DNA of 64,000 bases. It comes from Acidobacteriota bacterium (GTDB lineage: Bacteria; Actinomycetota; Acidimicrobiia; Acidimicrobiales; Ilumatobacteraceae). Positions within the stretch are counted from its first letter, which is position 1; every line of letters starts with the position of its first letter. The DNA lies in contig JAGWWV010000003.1 in NCBI GenBank assembly GCA_018970175.1, positions 34,688 through 98,687 of the forward strand, read 5' to 3'. The notes under the pieces were generated by a model that was not told the origin of the DNA, ran no database searches, and saw nothing but the letters and a program-made list of their open reading frames with translations. Shown piece by piece: positions 35,668 through 43,792 of the stretch. Position numbers and translations under genes: made by a program.

Positions 35668-36362
35668 GCCTTCACCGTGTAGCCGACACCGCGAACGGTG
35701 AAGACGACGCGTGGCTCGCCACCCTCTTCGGTTTTCCGCCGCAGGTAACCGATGTAGACATCGAGGGACTTCGACCCGGTCTCGAAGTCGTAGCCCCAGA
35801 TTTCCTCGTAGAGCTGGTCTCGCGTGACGACGAGGCCGGCGCGCAGCATGAGCGCCTCGAGAAGGTCGAACTCGGTCTTCGTCAGATGAATCTCACGACC
35901 GTTGCGGTGCACTTCGCGCCGGGCGGCATCGAGGACGAGGTCGCCCACCTCGAGTGTCGAGGCCTCTTCCGTGGTGACGCGACGGCGCAACAACGCCCTC
36001 ACACGGGCCAGGAGTTCGTCGATGGCAAACGGTTTGACGAGGTAATCGTCGGCTCCCGCATCGAGACCCGCGACGCGGTCGTTCACTTCGTGTTTGGCCG
36101 TGAGGAGGAGAATCGGCACGCGTGAACCGCGGAGTCTGGCTTCCTTGCACACCGTGAGACCGTCGGCGAACGGCATCATCACGTCCATGACGACCGCGTC
36201 GGGTGGGACCGACGTGATGGCTGCAAGCGCGGCCGCACCGTCGTTCACCGCAGTTACTCGGTAACCCTCGAGTTCGAGAACGCGCGTGACGGCGGAGCGA
36301 ACCGCGGGGTCGTCTTCCGCCACGAGGACGCGGGGTGCATCACCATTCGAGGCCGTCGTCAT
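35664..36362 (-). CDS. OmpR-family response regulator (MprA-like)
   Basis: The 232-residue regulator has a receiver domain with the acidic pair EDD (16-18), phospho-acceptor Asp60 in VVMDVMMPFADG, and the conserved lysine in DDYLVKPF. A C-terminal winged helix (LTKTEFDLLEALML, RKTEEGGEPRVVFTVRGVGY) follows. ATG at 36362 is chosen over 36404 because the conserved domain begins shortly after. Paired with the histidine kinase that follows it. Confidence 0.93.
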   Translation of the reverse strand: MTTASNGDAPRVLVAEDDPAVRSAVTRVLELEGYRVTAVNDGAAALAAITSVPPDAVVMDVMMPFADGLTVCKEARLRGSRVPILLLTAKHEVNDRVAGLDAGADDYLVKPFAIDELLARVRALLRRRVTTEEASTLEVGDLVLDAARREVHRNGREIHLTKTEFDLLEALMLRAGLVVTRDQLYEEIWGYDFETGSKSLDVYIGYLRRKTEEGGEPRVVFTVRGVGYTVKA

Positions 36363-36446
36363 GGAACAAACGGTACCGACACGGGTCGACTCACCGGAGC
36401 GCACCGGATCGGATTCTTCGGCAATCCTTACCCTTGGACGGTGCCG

Positions 36447-37949
36447 TCAGAGGCGACCGGAACGCAGAAGATCCTTGACCTCGGCGGCACGGATGCGCAC
36501 GTCGGCGATGTCCCCGAGTTTCTGTGCCGAACGCACCTGGGTGGCGATGCGAGGGTTGCGAACGAACGTGTCGGAATGGCGGTCGAGGAAGTCCCAGTAG
36601 AGAGTGGTGAACGGGCAGGCGTCGTCACCGGTGCGCTTCTTTCGGTCGTATCGACAGCTCTTGCAGTAGTCGCTCATCTTGTCGATGTAGGCACCGCCCG
36701 ACGCGTAGGGCTTGGTCGCCATGCGACCGCCATCGGCGAAGAGGGCCATGCCAACGACGTTCGGCACCATCACCCATTCGGCCGCGTCGACGAACACCCG
36801 CGACATCCAGTCGGTGAATTGCCGTGGATTGATTCCCGAAGTGAGCGCAAGGTTGCCGAGAATCATGAGGCGCTGGATGTGGTGAGCCCACGCGCGCTCG
36901 TTGATGCCGTCGACGACGTTGCCGACACACTTCATCGACGTCTCGCCCGTGAGGAAAACCGGCGGAAGGTCGAGGTCGGCGGCGAGGGCGTTCTCGTCGC
37001 GGTAGTCGGGCATCCACATCCAATAGAGACCCCAGACGTATTCGCGCCATCCGATGATCTGTCTGATGAACCCCTCGACGGATGCGATATCGGCCCGGCC
37101 GTCGCGGTACGCCTGCTCGGCTGCGCGAACGACTTCGTTGGGCATCAACAGTCCGTTGTTGAGATACGGCGAGAGAAGCGAGTGGGCGAGGTGCCAGTTG
37201 TCGGCGAGCATCGCATCTTCGTGCGGACCGAACATGGGGAGCAGGTTGTCGATGAAGTGGGTGAGGCGACGCAGTGCGCCCGCACGCGATGTTGCCCACC
37301 AACCAACGGGGGCTGCTCCGCTGCCACCCAGTTGGGCGATGTCGTCGAGCACCGCGCGGTCGATGTCGTCGAGGTCGTCGGCGAGCGGTGCAGGCCAACG
37401 ATCATGGCCGTCGCGCGGCGGCGGCTCGCGGTTCTCGTCGTCGAAGTTCCATCTGCCGCCCGCCGGTTGGTCGGCGTCCATCAACACGTCGAGGCGAGTG
37501 CGTTGATGCCGGTAGAAGTCCTCGAGCTTGAAGGTCTTGTAGCCCTTGGACCGTCGGGCGTCGACCCATCCGGAGAAGTCGTCGTGGTGACAGAGAAACT
37601 GGTTCGACTTCACCGTCTCGATCCCCAGATCGGCAAGAAGAACACGCGAACGGTGGCTATTCGGCTCGGTTGCGACGACGCCCGACGCGAGGCGTTCGGT
37701 GAGCGTGGTTCGGAACGACTGTGCCTTCACGTAGTCGACGGTGAAACCTTCGCAACGCAGGTCGTCGGCGAAGTGGCGCATGGACGAGAGATAGAAGTGC
37801 AGCCGTTGCAGATGCCACGGTTGTGAGTCGATCTTCTCGGCGGACTCAATGAACAGAACGCGGTGTGTTTTCGGCGTCGCTGCTGCGAGTGCGCCGATCG
37901 AACGGTTCAGCTGGTCGCCAAACACCAGAACCGACGGAAGGTTCTTCAT
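36447..37949 (-). CDS. Photolyase/cryptochrome-related protein (FeS-BCP type)
   Basis: The 500-residue protein starts LVFGDQLNRSIGALA and matches the deoxyribodipyrimidine photolyase-related family (PhrB/CryB-like, with an iron-sulfur cluster). The C-terminal cysteines in YCKSCRYDRKKRTGDDACPF plus an earlier MKCVGNVV supply likely [4Fe-4S] ligands, and TDWMSRVFVDAAEWVM lies in the FAD-binding helical region. Family members repair (6-4) photoproducts or act as light sensors. Its start overlaps the STAS gene stop by 4 bases. Confidence 0.88.
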   Translation of the reverse strand: MKNLPSVLVFGDQLNRSIGALAAATPKTHRVLFIESAEKIDSQPWHLQRLHFYLSSMRHFADDLRCEGFTVDYVKAQSFRTTLTERLASGVVATEPNSHRSRVLLADLGIETVKSNQFLCHHDDFSGWVDARRSKGYKTFKLEDFYRHQRTRLDVLMDADQPAGGRWNFDDENREPPPRDGHDRWPAPLADDLDDIDRAVLDDIAQLGGSGAAPVGWWATSRAGALRRLTHFIDNLLPMFGPHEDAMLADNWHLAHSLLSPYLNNGLLMPNEVVRAAEQAYRDGRADIASVEGFIRQIIGWREYVWGLYWMWMPDYRDENALAADLDLPPVFLTGETSMKCVGNVVDGINERAWAHHIQRLMILGNLALTSGINPRQFTDWMSRVFVDAAEWVMVPNVVGMALFADGGRMATKPYASGGAYIDKMSDYCKSCRYDRKKRTGDDACPFTTLYWDFLDRHSDTFVRNPRIATQVRSAQKLGDIADVRIRAAEVKDLLRSGRL

Positions 37950-38302
37950 CGGGCGATGCGTCCGGCATCGAGAATCGATGAAGCAACACCGACGGCACGG
38001 TCGAAGCCGGTTTCGTCGATGCGTTGGCGTAGTCGGGCCACCGACGCGACGACGGCAACCGAACGCCCGGACGCGCGGACGCGGCCGGCAAAGCCCATGA
38101 GAATGCCGAGACCCGCATCGTCGAGCACGCCGACCGAGTCGATGTCGAGAATCACCGTCGGTGATGTCGCCGCGGCCAGTTCACGGTTCAGGAAGTCGGT
38201 GAGTTTCGGAAGAGTGGACATCGACACGTCGCCCTCGATGCGCACCACGAGATGCGCGCGGCCGTCACGGCCCTCGTGCAACGAACTCGTCACCGCCAAC
38301 AT
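37946..38302 (-). CDS. STAS-domain protein (anti-anti-sigma-like)
   Basis: The 118-residue single-domain STAS protein has LVVRIEGDVSM at the N-terminus and SVGVLDDAGLGILMGF at the place of the usual DSSGLG loop. The residue normally phosphorylated by an anti-sigma kinase (second Ser of DSSG) is Ala here, so the classic phospho-switch is probably absent. It overlaps the TadE-like gene (38 bases) and the photolyase-like gene (4 bases), so it is translated within this operon. Confidence 0.78.
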   Translation of the reverse strand: MLAVTSSLHEGRDGRAHLVVRIEGDVSMSTLPKLTDFLNRELAAATSPTVILDIDSVGVLDDAGLGILMGFAGRVRASGRSVAVVASVARLRQRIDETGFDRAVGVASSILDAGRIAR

Positions 38303-38681
38303 CGGAGGTGAACGCTACTTGCGGCTCGAGCGCCATGCTCACTTGCGCATCGAGCGTGATGGACCGTCGGAGAATGTCGAAACCTGCGAACGTGAGGTTC
38401 GTGCGGCGCGAGATCTCGACGGTCACCGCACCATCGACGATGTCGATCGACGTTCGAGGTGAGCGGAGGAGGGCTGCCTCGCCGTAAGGATCGGTCGCAA
38501 CCGCGACCCGCCGCGAGATGTCACGCGCCGTCTGCCACAGCGCCAGTTGGTCGCGGGCGACCAGCGCGAACTGGGCGATCACGACGGTGAAAACGGCGAG
38601 CAATGGCAGAACGAGCGCGAGCTCGACCACGGCCTGTCCCTCAGGGTGCGACGGTGGTCTGCGTGGTCTTGTCGAGGACAC
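38265..38681 (-). CDS. TadE-like pilus/secretion protein
   Basis: The protein has the TadE-type N-terminus EGQAVVELALVLPLLAVF, an acidic-plus-hydrophobic prepilin-like segment, then an extracytoplasmic domain. The GTG at 38681 is my best start and makes it about 138 residues, overlapping the pilin gene by about 40 bases. No better in-frame codon precedes the EGQA motif. It is part of the Tad cluster (CpaE-like, TadA, TadB, TadC, pilin, TadE). Confidence 0.75.
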   Translation of the reverse strand: MSSTRPRRPPSHPEGQAVVELALVLPLLAVFTVVIAQFALVARDQLALWQTARDISRRVAVATDPYGEAALLRSPRTSIDIVDGAVTVEISRRTNLTFAGFDILRRSITLDAQVSMALEPQVAFTSDVGGDEFVARGP

Positions 38682-38865
38682 CGTCGAACACCGAATCGAA
38701 GAGATCACCGATGCGCCCCGCGCCGCCACCGGCCGTTGCCCACGTGATGACGAGGACGGCAATGACCGCGGCGGCGAGAAGGATGAGGGCGTATTCGGTG
38801 GTCGCCTGGCCCTCGTCATCGGAGTCGAGCAGGCGGCGCAGTTGATGTGGCAGGCGGATGTTCAT
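38641..38865 (-). CDS. Small Flp-type pilin (DUF4244-like)
   Basis: The 74-residue prepilin-like protein has a basic N-terminus, the processing-type motif DDEGQATTEYALILLAAAVI and a single membrane helix, then a short tail. The glutamate five residues after the Gly-like cut site is kept (TTEYA). It resembles the DUF4244 pilins that accompany Tad secretion genes in actinobacteria, forming the pilus filament after cleavage by a prepilin peptidase not present here. Confidence 0.82.
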   Translation of the reverse strand: MNIRLPHQLRRLLDSDDEGQATTEYALILLAAAVIAVLVITWATAGGGAGRIGDLFDSVFDGVLDKTTQTTVAP

Positions 38866-39392
38866 GGCAGCGGTCCTTTCACGTTCAAAGAGGAGAGGGC
38901 GCCGATGAGAATCGGCACGACGGTGAGAGCGACGAACGACGGCAGCACGCAGGCAACGAGGGGGAACGCGAGCTTGATCGGCAGTTTCGCCGCATCGACC
39001 TGGGCCTGACGGCGACGTTCCGAATGGGCCTCGCTGACGAGTCTGTCGAGAACCGCTGCGACGGGAAGGCCGTCGCGTTCGGCGGTCGAGAGGGTGTTGG
39101 CGATACCGACGGCGGGTGCTCCGAAGACGACGAGGAGTTCCCCAAGGGCATCGGCCAGGCGTTCGCCCATGGCGCATCGATCGAGAATCCGTACCGCCGT
39201 GCGCTGAACGTCGTCTGACCCCCACCGTGCGATGCAGTCGAGCGCCTGGTGCGACGTGCGTCCGCTCTTCAGGAGAACGACGAAGAGGTCGACGAATTCG
39301 ACGAGTGCTGCCGAGGTTTGGGGTGCGCGTCCGCGCCACGGCACGGGGAACCGATCGATCAGTCGAACGAGCACGTGATCCTCCTCATCCAT
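38862..39392 (-). CDS. TadC-like type II secretion system F protein
   Basis: The roughly 176-residue membrane protein contains a type II secretion F domain (VEFVDLFVVLLKSGRTSHQA, then the hydrophobic C-terminal helices LAFPLVACVLPSFVALTVV). It would sit in the inner membrane as part of the Tad pilus platform. The ATG at 39392 overlaps tadB by about 34 bases; the GTG at 39374 is an alternative. The far upstream start at 39521 lies inside tadB. Confidence 0.78.
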   Translation of the reverse strand: MDEEDHVLVRLIDRFPVPWRGRAPQTSAALVEFVDLFVVLLKSGRTSHQALDCIARWGSDDVQRTAVRILDRCAMGERLADALGELLVVFGAPAVGIANTLSTAERDGLPVAAVLDRLVSEAHSERRRQAQVDAAKLPIKLAFPLVACVLPSFVALTVVPILIGALSSLNVKGPLP

Positions 39393-40021
39393 CGTCGCCC
39401 GACGAGGTTCAGTGCAACGCCGCCGACGACGCACACGAGCCCGAACGGACCACCGAAGTAGGCCGAACGAACCGATGAGTTCGTGACGCTCATCAGGACC
39501 CCGAAGATGACGGGAAGCCACGACAGGACGCGGGCGGCGAACACCGCCTGGGCTGCGAACGTTCGTCTCTCGGTGCGTATCGCGTGGCGTTCACGCAGTG
39601 CCCACGATGCGCGTTGCAGCGCAAACGAGGCGCCTGCACCTCCTGCGGCCGCTGCAACGAGCGACCTGATGAGAAATGCTTCGTCGGTCGACCGGCGGGC
39701 CGCATCTTCGAGAACCTCGGGATCATCGAGCGGTGCGCCCGTGCGACAGTGCAGAAGGAGAACACGCAGCGAGTCGACGAGTGCGGTCGAATGCGACTCC
39801 CCAACGGTTGACTGGATCGCACCGCGCAGCGATGATCCGAGTCGAAGGTGTCTGTCGACCGCATCGAGAAACGCGGCGGCATCGAGGGCCGGTTCGGCCG
39901 ATTCGCGACGGGCGCGCTCCGGCTGCGGTCGACCAACGAATCGAACGGGTCGGTCGGCAAGGCGCCGAAGGGCGAGGGCCCGTACGACGACCGCGGGTAC
40001 CACCGGACGAATGACCTGCAT
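39359..40021 (-). CDS. TadB-like type II secretion system F protein
   Basis: The 220-residue protein has an F-domain core (AFLDAVDRHLRLGSSLRGAI, RTGAPLDDP) and two C-terminal membrane helices (AARVLSWLPVIFGVLM, FGLVCVVGGVALNLVG). Pairs with the TadC-like protein downstream to form the inner-membrane platform. It starts 3 bases after the TadA stop. Confidence 0.78.
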   Translation of the reverse strand: MQVIRPVVPAVVVRALALRRLADRPVRFVGRPQPERARRESAEPALDAAAFLDAVDRHLRLGSSLRGAIQSTVGESHSTALVDSLRVLLLHCRTGAPLDDPEVLEDAARRSTDEAFLIRSLVAAAAGGAGASFALQRASWALRERHAIRTERRTFAAQAVFAARVLSWLPVIFGVLMSVTNSSVRSAYFGGPFGLVCVVGGVALNLVGRRWMRRITCSFD

Positions 40022-40023
40022 CT

Positions 40024-40938
40024 TCAGTGATCGAGAAGGGAGGAAACGATGTAGTTGCCGTCGGAGCCCAGCGTGTCGTCGATGCGAACCACGTCGGCGA
40101 TTCGTCGTTCACCATCGATGGATCGTTCGACATGGACGACAAGGTCGATCGCCGATGCAACGTACGAACGCACCGCGGAGAGCGGCCAGTTCGCAATGGC
40201 CCGGAGAACCATCGATTCGAGGCGGTGGAGGGTGTCGGCGGCCGAGTTTGCGTGGCACGTGGAGATCGAGCCGGCATGACCGGTGTTCATCGCCTGGAGC
40301 ATGTCGAAGGCCTCGGCACCGCGCACTTCGCCCACGAGGAGGCGATCTGGGCGAAGGCGCAGTGCGTGACGCACGAGGTCGGAGAGTTCGATTGCCGCCA
40401 CTCCCTCGGTGGTTGCGGGTCGCGTCTCGAGATACACGACATGTGGGTGGCGGACGCGCAACTCGTTGGTGTCCTCGAGAACGATGAGCCGTTCGGATGA
40501 GGGCAGCAGCTCGGCCATCGCCCCGAGAAGAGTCGTCTTGCCCGTCGACGTTCCACCGGAGACGACGATGTTGAGACGCCGTTCGAGGGCACTGGCCACC
40601 AGATCGGCCGTGCGCGCATCGGCAAACGAGGTGAGCGAATGACGTCCGTGCGCGAAGCGACGGATCGCAAGGTTGAGTCCGTGCGGGCTGACGGGCGGAA
40701 TGGCCGCGCAGAGACGCGAGCCATCACGCAACCGTGCATCGACGACCGGCGATGCCATGTCGACGCGACGACCGAGAGGTGCAAGCAGCCGTTCGACGAA
40801 GGCGGCAGCCTCGCCCGAGCCGATGTCGTCGAGCCGTGAGAGTCCCGACGTGCGTTCGACCCACACCTCGGTGTCGTTGTTGACGACGATCTCGCGGACG
40901 TCGGGGTCGTGGAGAAGTGTGAAGAGTTCCGTGGACAC
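40024..40938 (-). CDS. TadA-type pilus/secretion ATPase (CpaF)
   Basis: The 304-residue ATPase has Walker A SGGTSTGKTTLLGA, Asp-box ERLIVLEDTNELRV, Walker B LRPDRLLVGEVRGAEAFDML and the His-box STCHANSAADTL. It powers Tad pilus assembly. The GTG at 40938 follows the CpaE-like stop by a few bases and gives the expected short N-domain; the longer frame lies inside the upstream gene. Shorter than many CpaF proteins (about 400-450 residues). Confidence 0.9.
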   Translation of the reverse strand: MSTELFTLLHDPDVREIVVNNDTEVWVERTSGLSRLDDIGSGEAAAFVERLLAPLGRRVDMASPVVDARLRDGSRLCAAIPPVSPHGLNLAIRRFAHGRHSLTSFADARTADLVASALERRLNIVVSGGTSTGKTTLLGAMAELLPSSERLIVLEDTNELRVRHPHVVYLETRPATTEGVAAIELSDLVRHALRLRPDRLLVGEVRGAEAFDMLQAMNTGHAGSISTCHANSAADTLHRLESMVLRAIANWPLSAVRSYVASAIDLVVHVERSIDGERRIADVVRIDDTLGSDGNYIVSSLLDH

Positions 40939-40945
40939 CGGTGAC

Positions 40946-41563
40946 TCACTTGGTCGTGTGTTCGGCGATGAGTTCGGCGAGCGCCTCGTCGAGGGCGCGC
41001 GGAACCCGGTGTGACAGCAGGCCGGCGTCGACCGCACGACTGATTGCAGGGTCGTACGGAACGGTTGCGCGCACCGGCACGTTGAGAACGTTGGCGACGT
41101 CACCCGATGTCAGCGCCCGGCCCGGTTCATTGATGAGGATGCATCCGTCGACGGGAAAGCCGTCGTTGTGGGCGCGTCTCGTTCCACGGCGTAGCGCGAG
41201 ATAGCAGGGCCTCGTCACGAGATAGGAAGCGGTTGCGGCTTCGACGAGCGGGTTGCCAAGCACGGTGGTTCCGACGTCGACGACGACGGGTCCCCGCAAC
41301 GAGGTCAACTCGGTGGCGAGGGACAACCACTGTGTTTCCGTCGGCTCGGTGGCGAACGAACGGGGAAGAAGGCGCAGTGCGGAATTCACTTCGCACATCC
41401 CCGACCCTTCGGGTTCGGCAATTCCGAGCGTCGCGGGAAGGTCGCCGCGAAGATCGACCAGGTATCCACCTCCCCGATGGCGTGCCGCCAACAACAAACC
41501 GAGGGCTGCGGCCGTCACCGTGGTGCCGCTTCCTCCCTTGGCCGACCTGCAGAGAATGATCAT
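40946..41563 (-). CDS. CpaE/MinD-like protein with altered P-loop
   Basis: The 205-residue protein begins MIILCRSAKGGSGTTVTAAAL. The deviant Walker A keeps the signature lysine (KGG) but has Thr in place of the usual GK[TS] lysine, so nucleotide hydrolysis may be weakened. LVDLRGDLP and VVVDVGTT follow the MinD/ParA pattern. In Tad clusters such proteins localise the pilus. ATG at 41563; the extension to 41623 runs towards selC and lacks support. Confidence 0.75.
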   Translation of the reverse strand: MIILCRSAKGGSGTTVTAAALGLLLAARHRGGGYLVDLRGDLPATLGIAEPEGSGMCEVNSALRLLPRSFATEPTETQWLSLATELTSLRGPVVVDVGTTVLGNPLVEAATASYLVTRPCYLALRRGTRRAHNDGFPVDGCILINEPGRALTSGDVANVLNVPVRATVPYDPAISRAVDAGLLSHRVPRALDEALAELIAEHTTK

Positions 41564-41672
41564 GTGGGGTCCTTTCACACGGTTCGATGTCGTCGGCTCC
41601 CATGTGTGCGAACGTGCGGTCACATTCGGCAGGTCGAATTCAATGGTTCTTCGGCTACGGTGCGAGCGTCAT

Positions 41673-41765
41673 GGAGGTGTCCGTGCGCCTGGTGGGCTCC
41701 GCCGCCTTCAAAGCGGTTGGGACGAGCGATCCTCGTCCGGCGGGTTCGATTCCCGTCCACCTCCG
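41673..41765 (+). tRNA. selC: Selenocysteine tRNA (TCA)
   Basis: A long (93-base) tRNA with anticodon loop CTTCAAA, giving anticodon TCA that reads UGA. The long variable stem GGACGAG/CTCGTCC, the extended acceptor GGAGGTG/CACCTCC and a T-loop TTCGATT match bacterial tRNA-Sec. CCA is encoded (41766-41768). It lies between the Tad cluster (minus strand) and a plus-strand membrane protein. Its presence implies that the genome makes selenoproteins. Confidence 0.93.
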
Positions 41766-41790
41766 CCAATTCGTCGCGAGTCGAATCCGA

Positions 41791-42756
41791 ATGGTGCTGT
41801 TCTGCGCGTTCGGGTTCATCGCGCTGGTGCCACCGTCGGGCGCGTCGGCCGACCCGGCCGAGCCGGGAAACACCGAGAGCATCGTCGAATCGATCACCCC
41901 GACCAATCAGGCCGTGAGGGTCGACATCGTCGGTGGCGACGCATTCGTGCGGTTGCGAGTCCAGCCCGGCCATTCCGTCGAAATGAACGGGTACTACGAC
42001 GAACCGTTCGTGCGCATCGATGCAAACGGCGAGGCGTTCGTGAACGTTGCTTCGCAGACCCACGAGTTGAGTCGAACCCGATACGGAGCGACTGCCATCG
42101 ACGAGCAGCCGACATCGAGCACTGAGCCGGTGTGGCGACGTGAATCAACGAACGGGACGGTCTTGTGGCACGACCACCGCGTCCATTGGATGAGCACCGA
42201 TGCCCCGCGCGCAACCGACGAGCGCGGCCTGGTGCAGCGATGGACGATGCCGATGACGATCGATGGTGTCGCAACCGTCGTGTCGGGCGCCCTCTACGTT
42301 CGCGATGCACCCGGGTCGTGGTGGTGGCTGCTCGCCGTTCCGGCCATCGTTGTCGGCTATGTGTTGTCGCGTCGTGGTGCACCCCGGGAACTTGCCGGTG
42401 CCGGTGCGGCGCTCGCGGTCACCGGCGCGTTCATGTTCTGGGGGCTACCTTCGCAGGCGCGCGGCGCACCGGGCATGTTCGCACTCGGTCTGCTGGTGGT
42501 GGTCATGTCGGTTGCGACGGCGGTCTTTCGACGTCGTACCGAGATTGTCGATGCACTCGTTGCGTCGGCGGCCGTTGCTGTGTTGGTGGCCGTGGTCATC
42601 GAACGCGATGTTGTCACCAACAGGTTCGTTCCCGGCCTCGGGGATTCCGTCGTCGTGCGTCTGTTGACACCGCTCGTTGCGGGATTGGCGTTGGGAACGG
42701 GAGCCCGCGCGTTGAAGCGACTTCTGGGCAAACCGGAAGTTGCCGCGTCGGCGTGA
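41791..42756 (+). CDS. Membrane protein with extracytoplasmic WHDHR motif domain
   Basis: The 321-residue protein has a short signal-like hydrophobic start (VLFCAFGFIALVP). An extracytoplasmic domain runs to about residue 175 with GYYDEPFVRIDANGEAFVN and TVLWHDHRVHWMSTDAP; the clustered histidines and tryptophans look like a metal- or heme-binding site. About four to five C-terminal membrane helices follow. I recall similar unnamed proteins in actinobacteria but cannot assign a function. ATG at 41791, 26 bases after selC. Confidence 0.65.
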   Translation: MVLFCAFGFIALVPPSGASADPAEPGNTESIVESITPTNQAVRVDIVGGDAFVRLRVQPGHSVEMNGYYDEPFVRIDANGEAFVNVASQTHELSRTRYGATAIDEQPTSSTEPVWRRESTNGTVLWHDHRVHWMSTDAPRATDERGLVQRWTMPMTIDGVATVVSGALYVRDAPGSWWWLLAVPAIVVGYVLSRRGAPRELAGAGAALAVTGAFMFWGLPSQARGAPGMFALGLLVVVMSVATAVFRRRTEIVDALVASAAVAVLVAVVIERDVVTNRFVPGLGDSVVVRLLTPLVAGLALGTGARALKRLLGKPEVAASA

Positions 42757-42767
42757 CGCCAGCGGCG

Positions 42768-43715
42768 TCAGACGGCGAGAAGGTCGCGTGCGCCGGTGTC
42801 GCTCGACGGGTGACGCAGCTTGCTCATCGCGCGGGCTTCGATCTGACGAATGCGCTCGCGCGTCAAGTTGAAGTGTTCGCCGACTTCCTCGAGCGTGCGG
42901 GGTTCGCCGCGGTCGAGGCCGAACCGCAACTTGAGAATTTCACGCTCGCGTTCGTCAAGCGGGGCGAGAAGACGCTGGATTTCTTCGGGGAGCAACGCAG
43001 TGGCGGCAACCTCGAAGGGTGACTCGGCCGAGCGGTCTTCGACGACGTCGCCAAGTTCGGCGTCGCCGTCTTCGCGCAACGGTTCGGAGAGCGACAGCGG
43101 CTCGGCCGCGAAGCGCAACGCCTCGGTGACCTTGTCCTCGGGCATCTCGACTTCCTTGGCGAGCTCGGCAAGCGTGGCCGGCCGGCCGTACTTCAGCTCG
43201 AGGCGCGAGCGGGCCTTTTGCAAACGGGCGAGCGTGTCGCCGGCGTGGACCGGAAGGCGGATCGTGCGGCCCGTGTTGGCGATGCCGCGGGTGATTGCCT
43301 GACGGATCCACCACGTTGCATAGGTGGAGAACTTGAAGCCTTTGCGCCAGTCGAACTTTTCGACGGCGTGCATGAGACCGAGGTTGCCCTCTTGGATGAG
43401 GTCGAGGAGCGGAAGACCCGATGCCTGGTACTTCTTCGCGATCGACACGACGAGTCGCAGGTTCGACTGAACGAAGGCGCGTTCGGCGGTTTCGCCTTCC
43501 TTGGCGACGCGACGCAGTTCGCGCTTCTTTGTCGGCGTCAACGACTTGTCGTTGGCGTTCAATTCGGCCTGTGCTTCCTTGCCCGCTTCGATTGCCTTCG
43601 CCAAGCGAACTTCGTCGTCTTTGGTGAGGAGGGCGTACTGGCCGATGTCGGTGAGATAGAGCCTGACGAGATCTTCTTCGTCGCGGTCGACCCGATCCTT
43701 CGCCATACGCGGCAT
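42768..43715 (-). CDS. Sigma-70 family RNA polymerase sigma factor (primary type)
   Basis: The 315-residue sigma factor has region 1.2 (DLVRLYLTDIGQYALLT) and region 2 with LLDLIQEGNLGLMHAVEKFD and FSTYATWWIRQAI. Region 3 and region 4 follow (EEVGEHFNLTRERIRQIE). The promoter-recognition residues are of RpoD/SigA type. It lacks the long N-terminal region of actinobacterial principal sigma factors, so it may be SigB/HrdB-like group 2. The start is at 43715 or 43706 (MPRMAKDR). It diverges from the Bax1-I gene. Confidence 0.92.
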   Translation of the reverse strand: MPRMAKDRVDRDEEDLVRLYLTDIGQYALLTKDDEVRLAKAIEAGKEAQAELNANDKSLTPTKKRELRRVAKEGETAERAFVQSNLRLVVSIAKKYQASGLPLLDLIQEGNLGLMHAVEKFDWRKGFKFSTYATWWIRQAITRGIANTGRTIRLPVHAGDTLARLQKARSRLELKYGRPATLAELAKEVEMPEDKVTEALRFAAEPLSLSEPLREDGDAELGDVVEDRSAESPFEVAATALLPEEIQRLLAPLDEREREILKLRFGLDRGEPRTLEEVGEHFNLTRERIRQIEARAMSKLRHPSSDTGARDLLAV

Positions 43716-43792
43716 ACGATACCGACGCGTCTCACTCTCACAACCGAGCGGAGACCATTTATTTTTCGTTGAGGATTCGCTAATTTCGGGGT

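Noticed and set aside
36441..37826. 461-residue plus-strand ORF over the photolyase-like gene
   Set aside because: Antisense shadow typical of high-GC DNA; the minus frame has conserved FeS and FAD motifs.
41587..41790. N-terminal extension of the membrane protein through selC
   Set aside because: It would translate the tRNA gene; the hydrophobic signal starts at the ATG at 41791.
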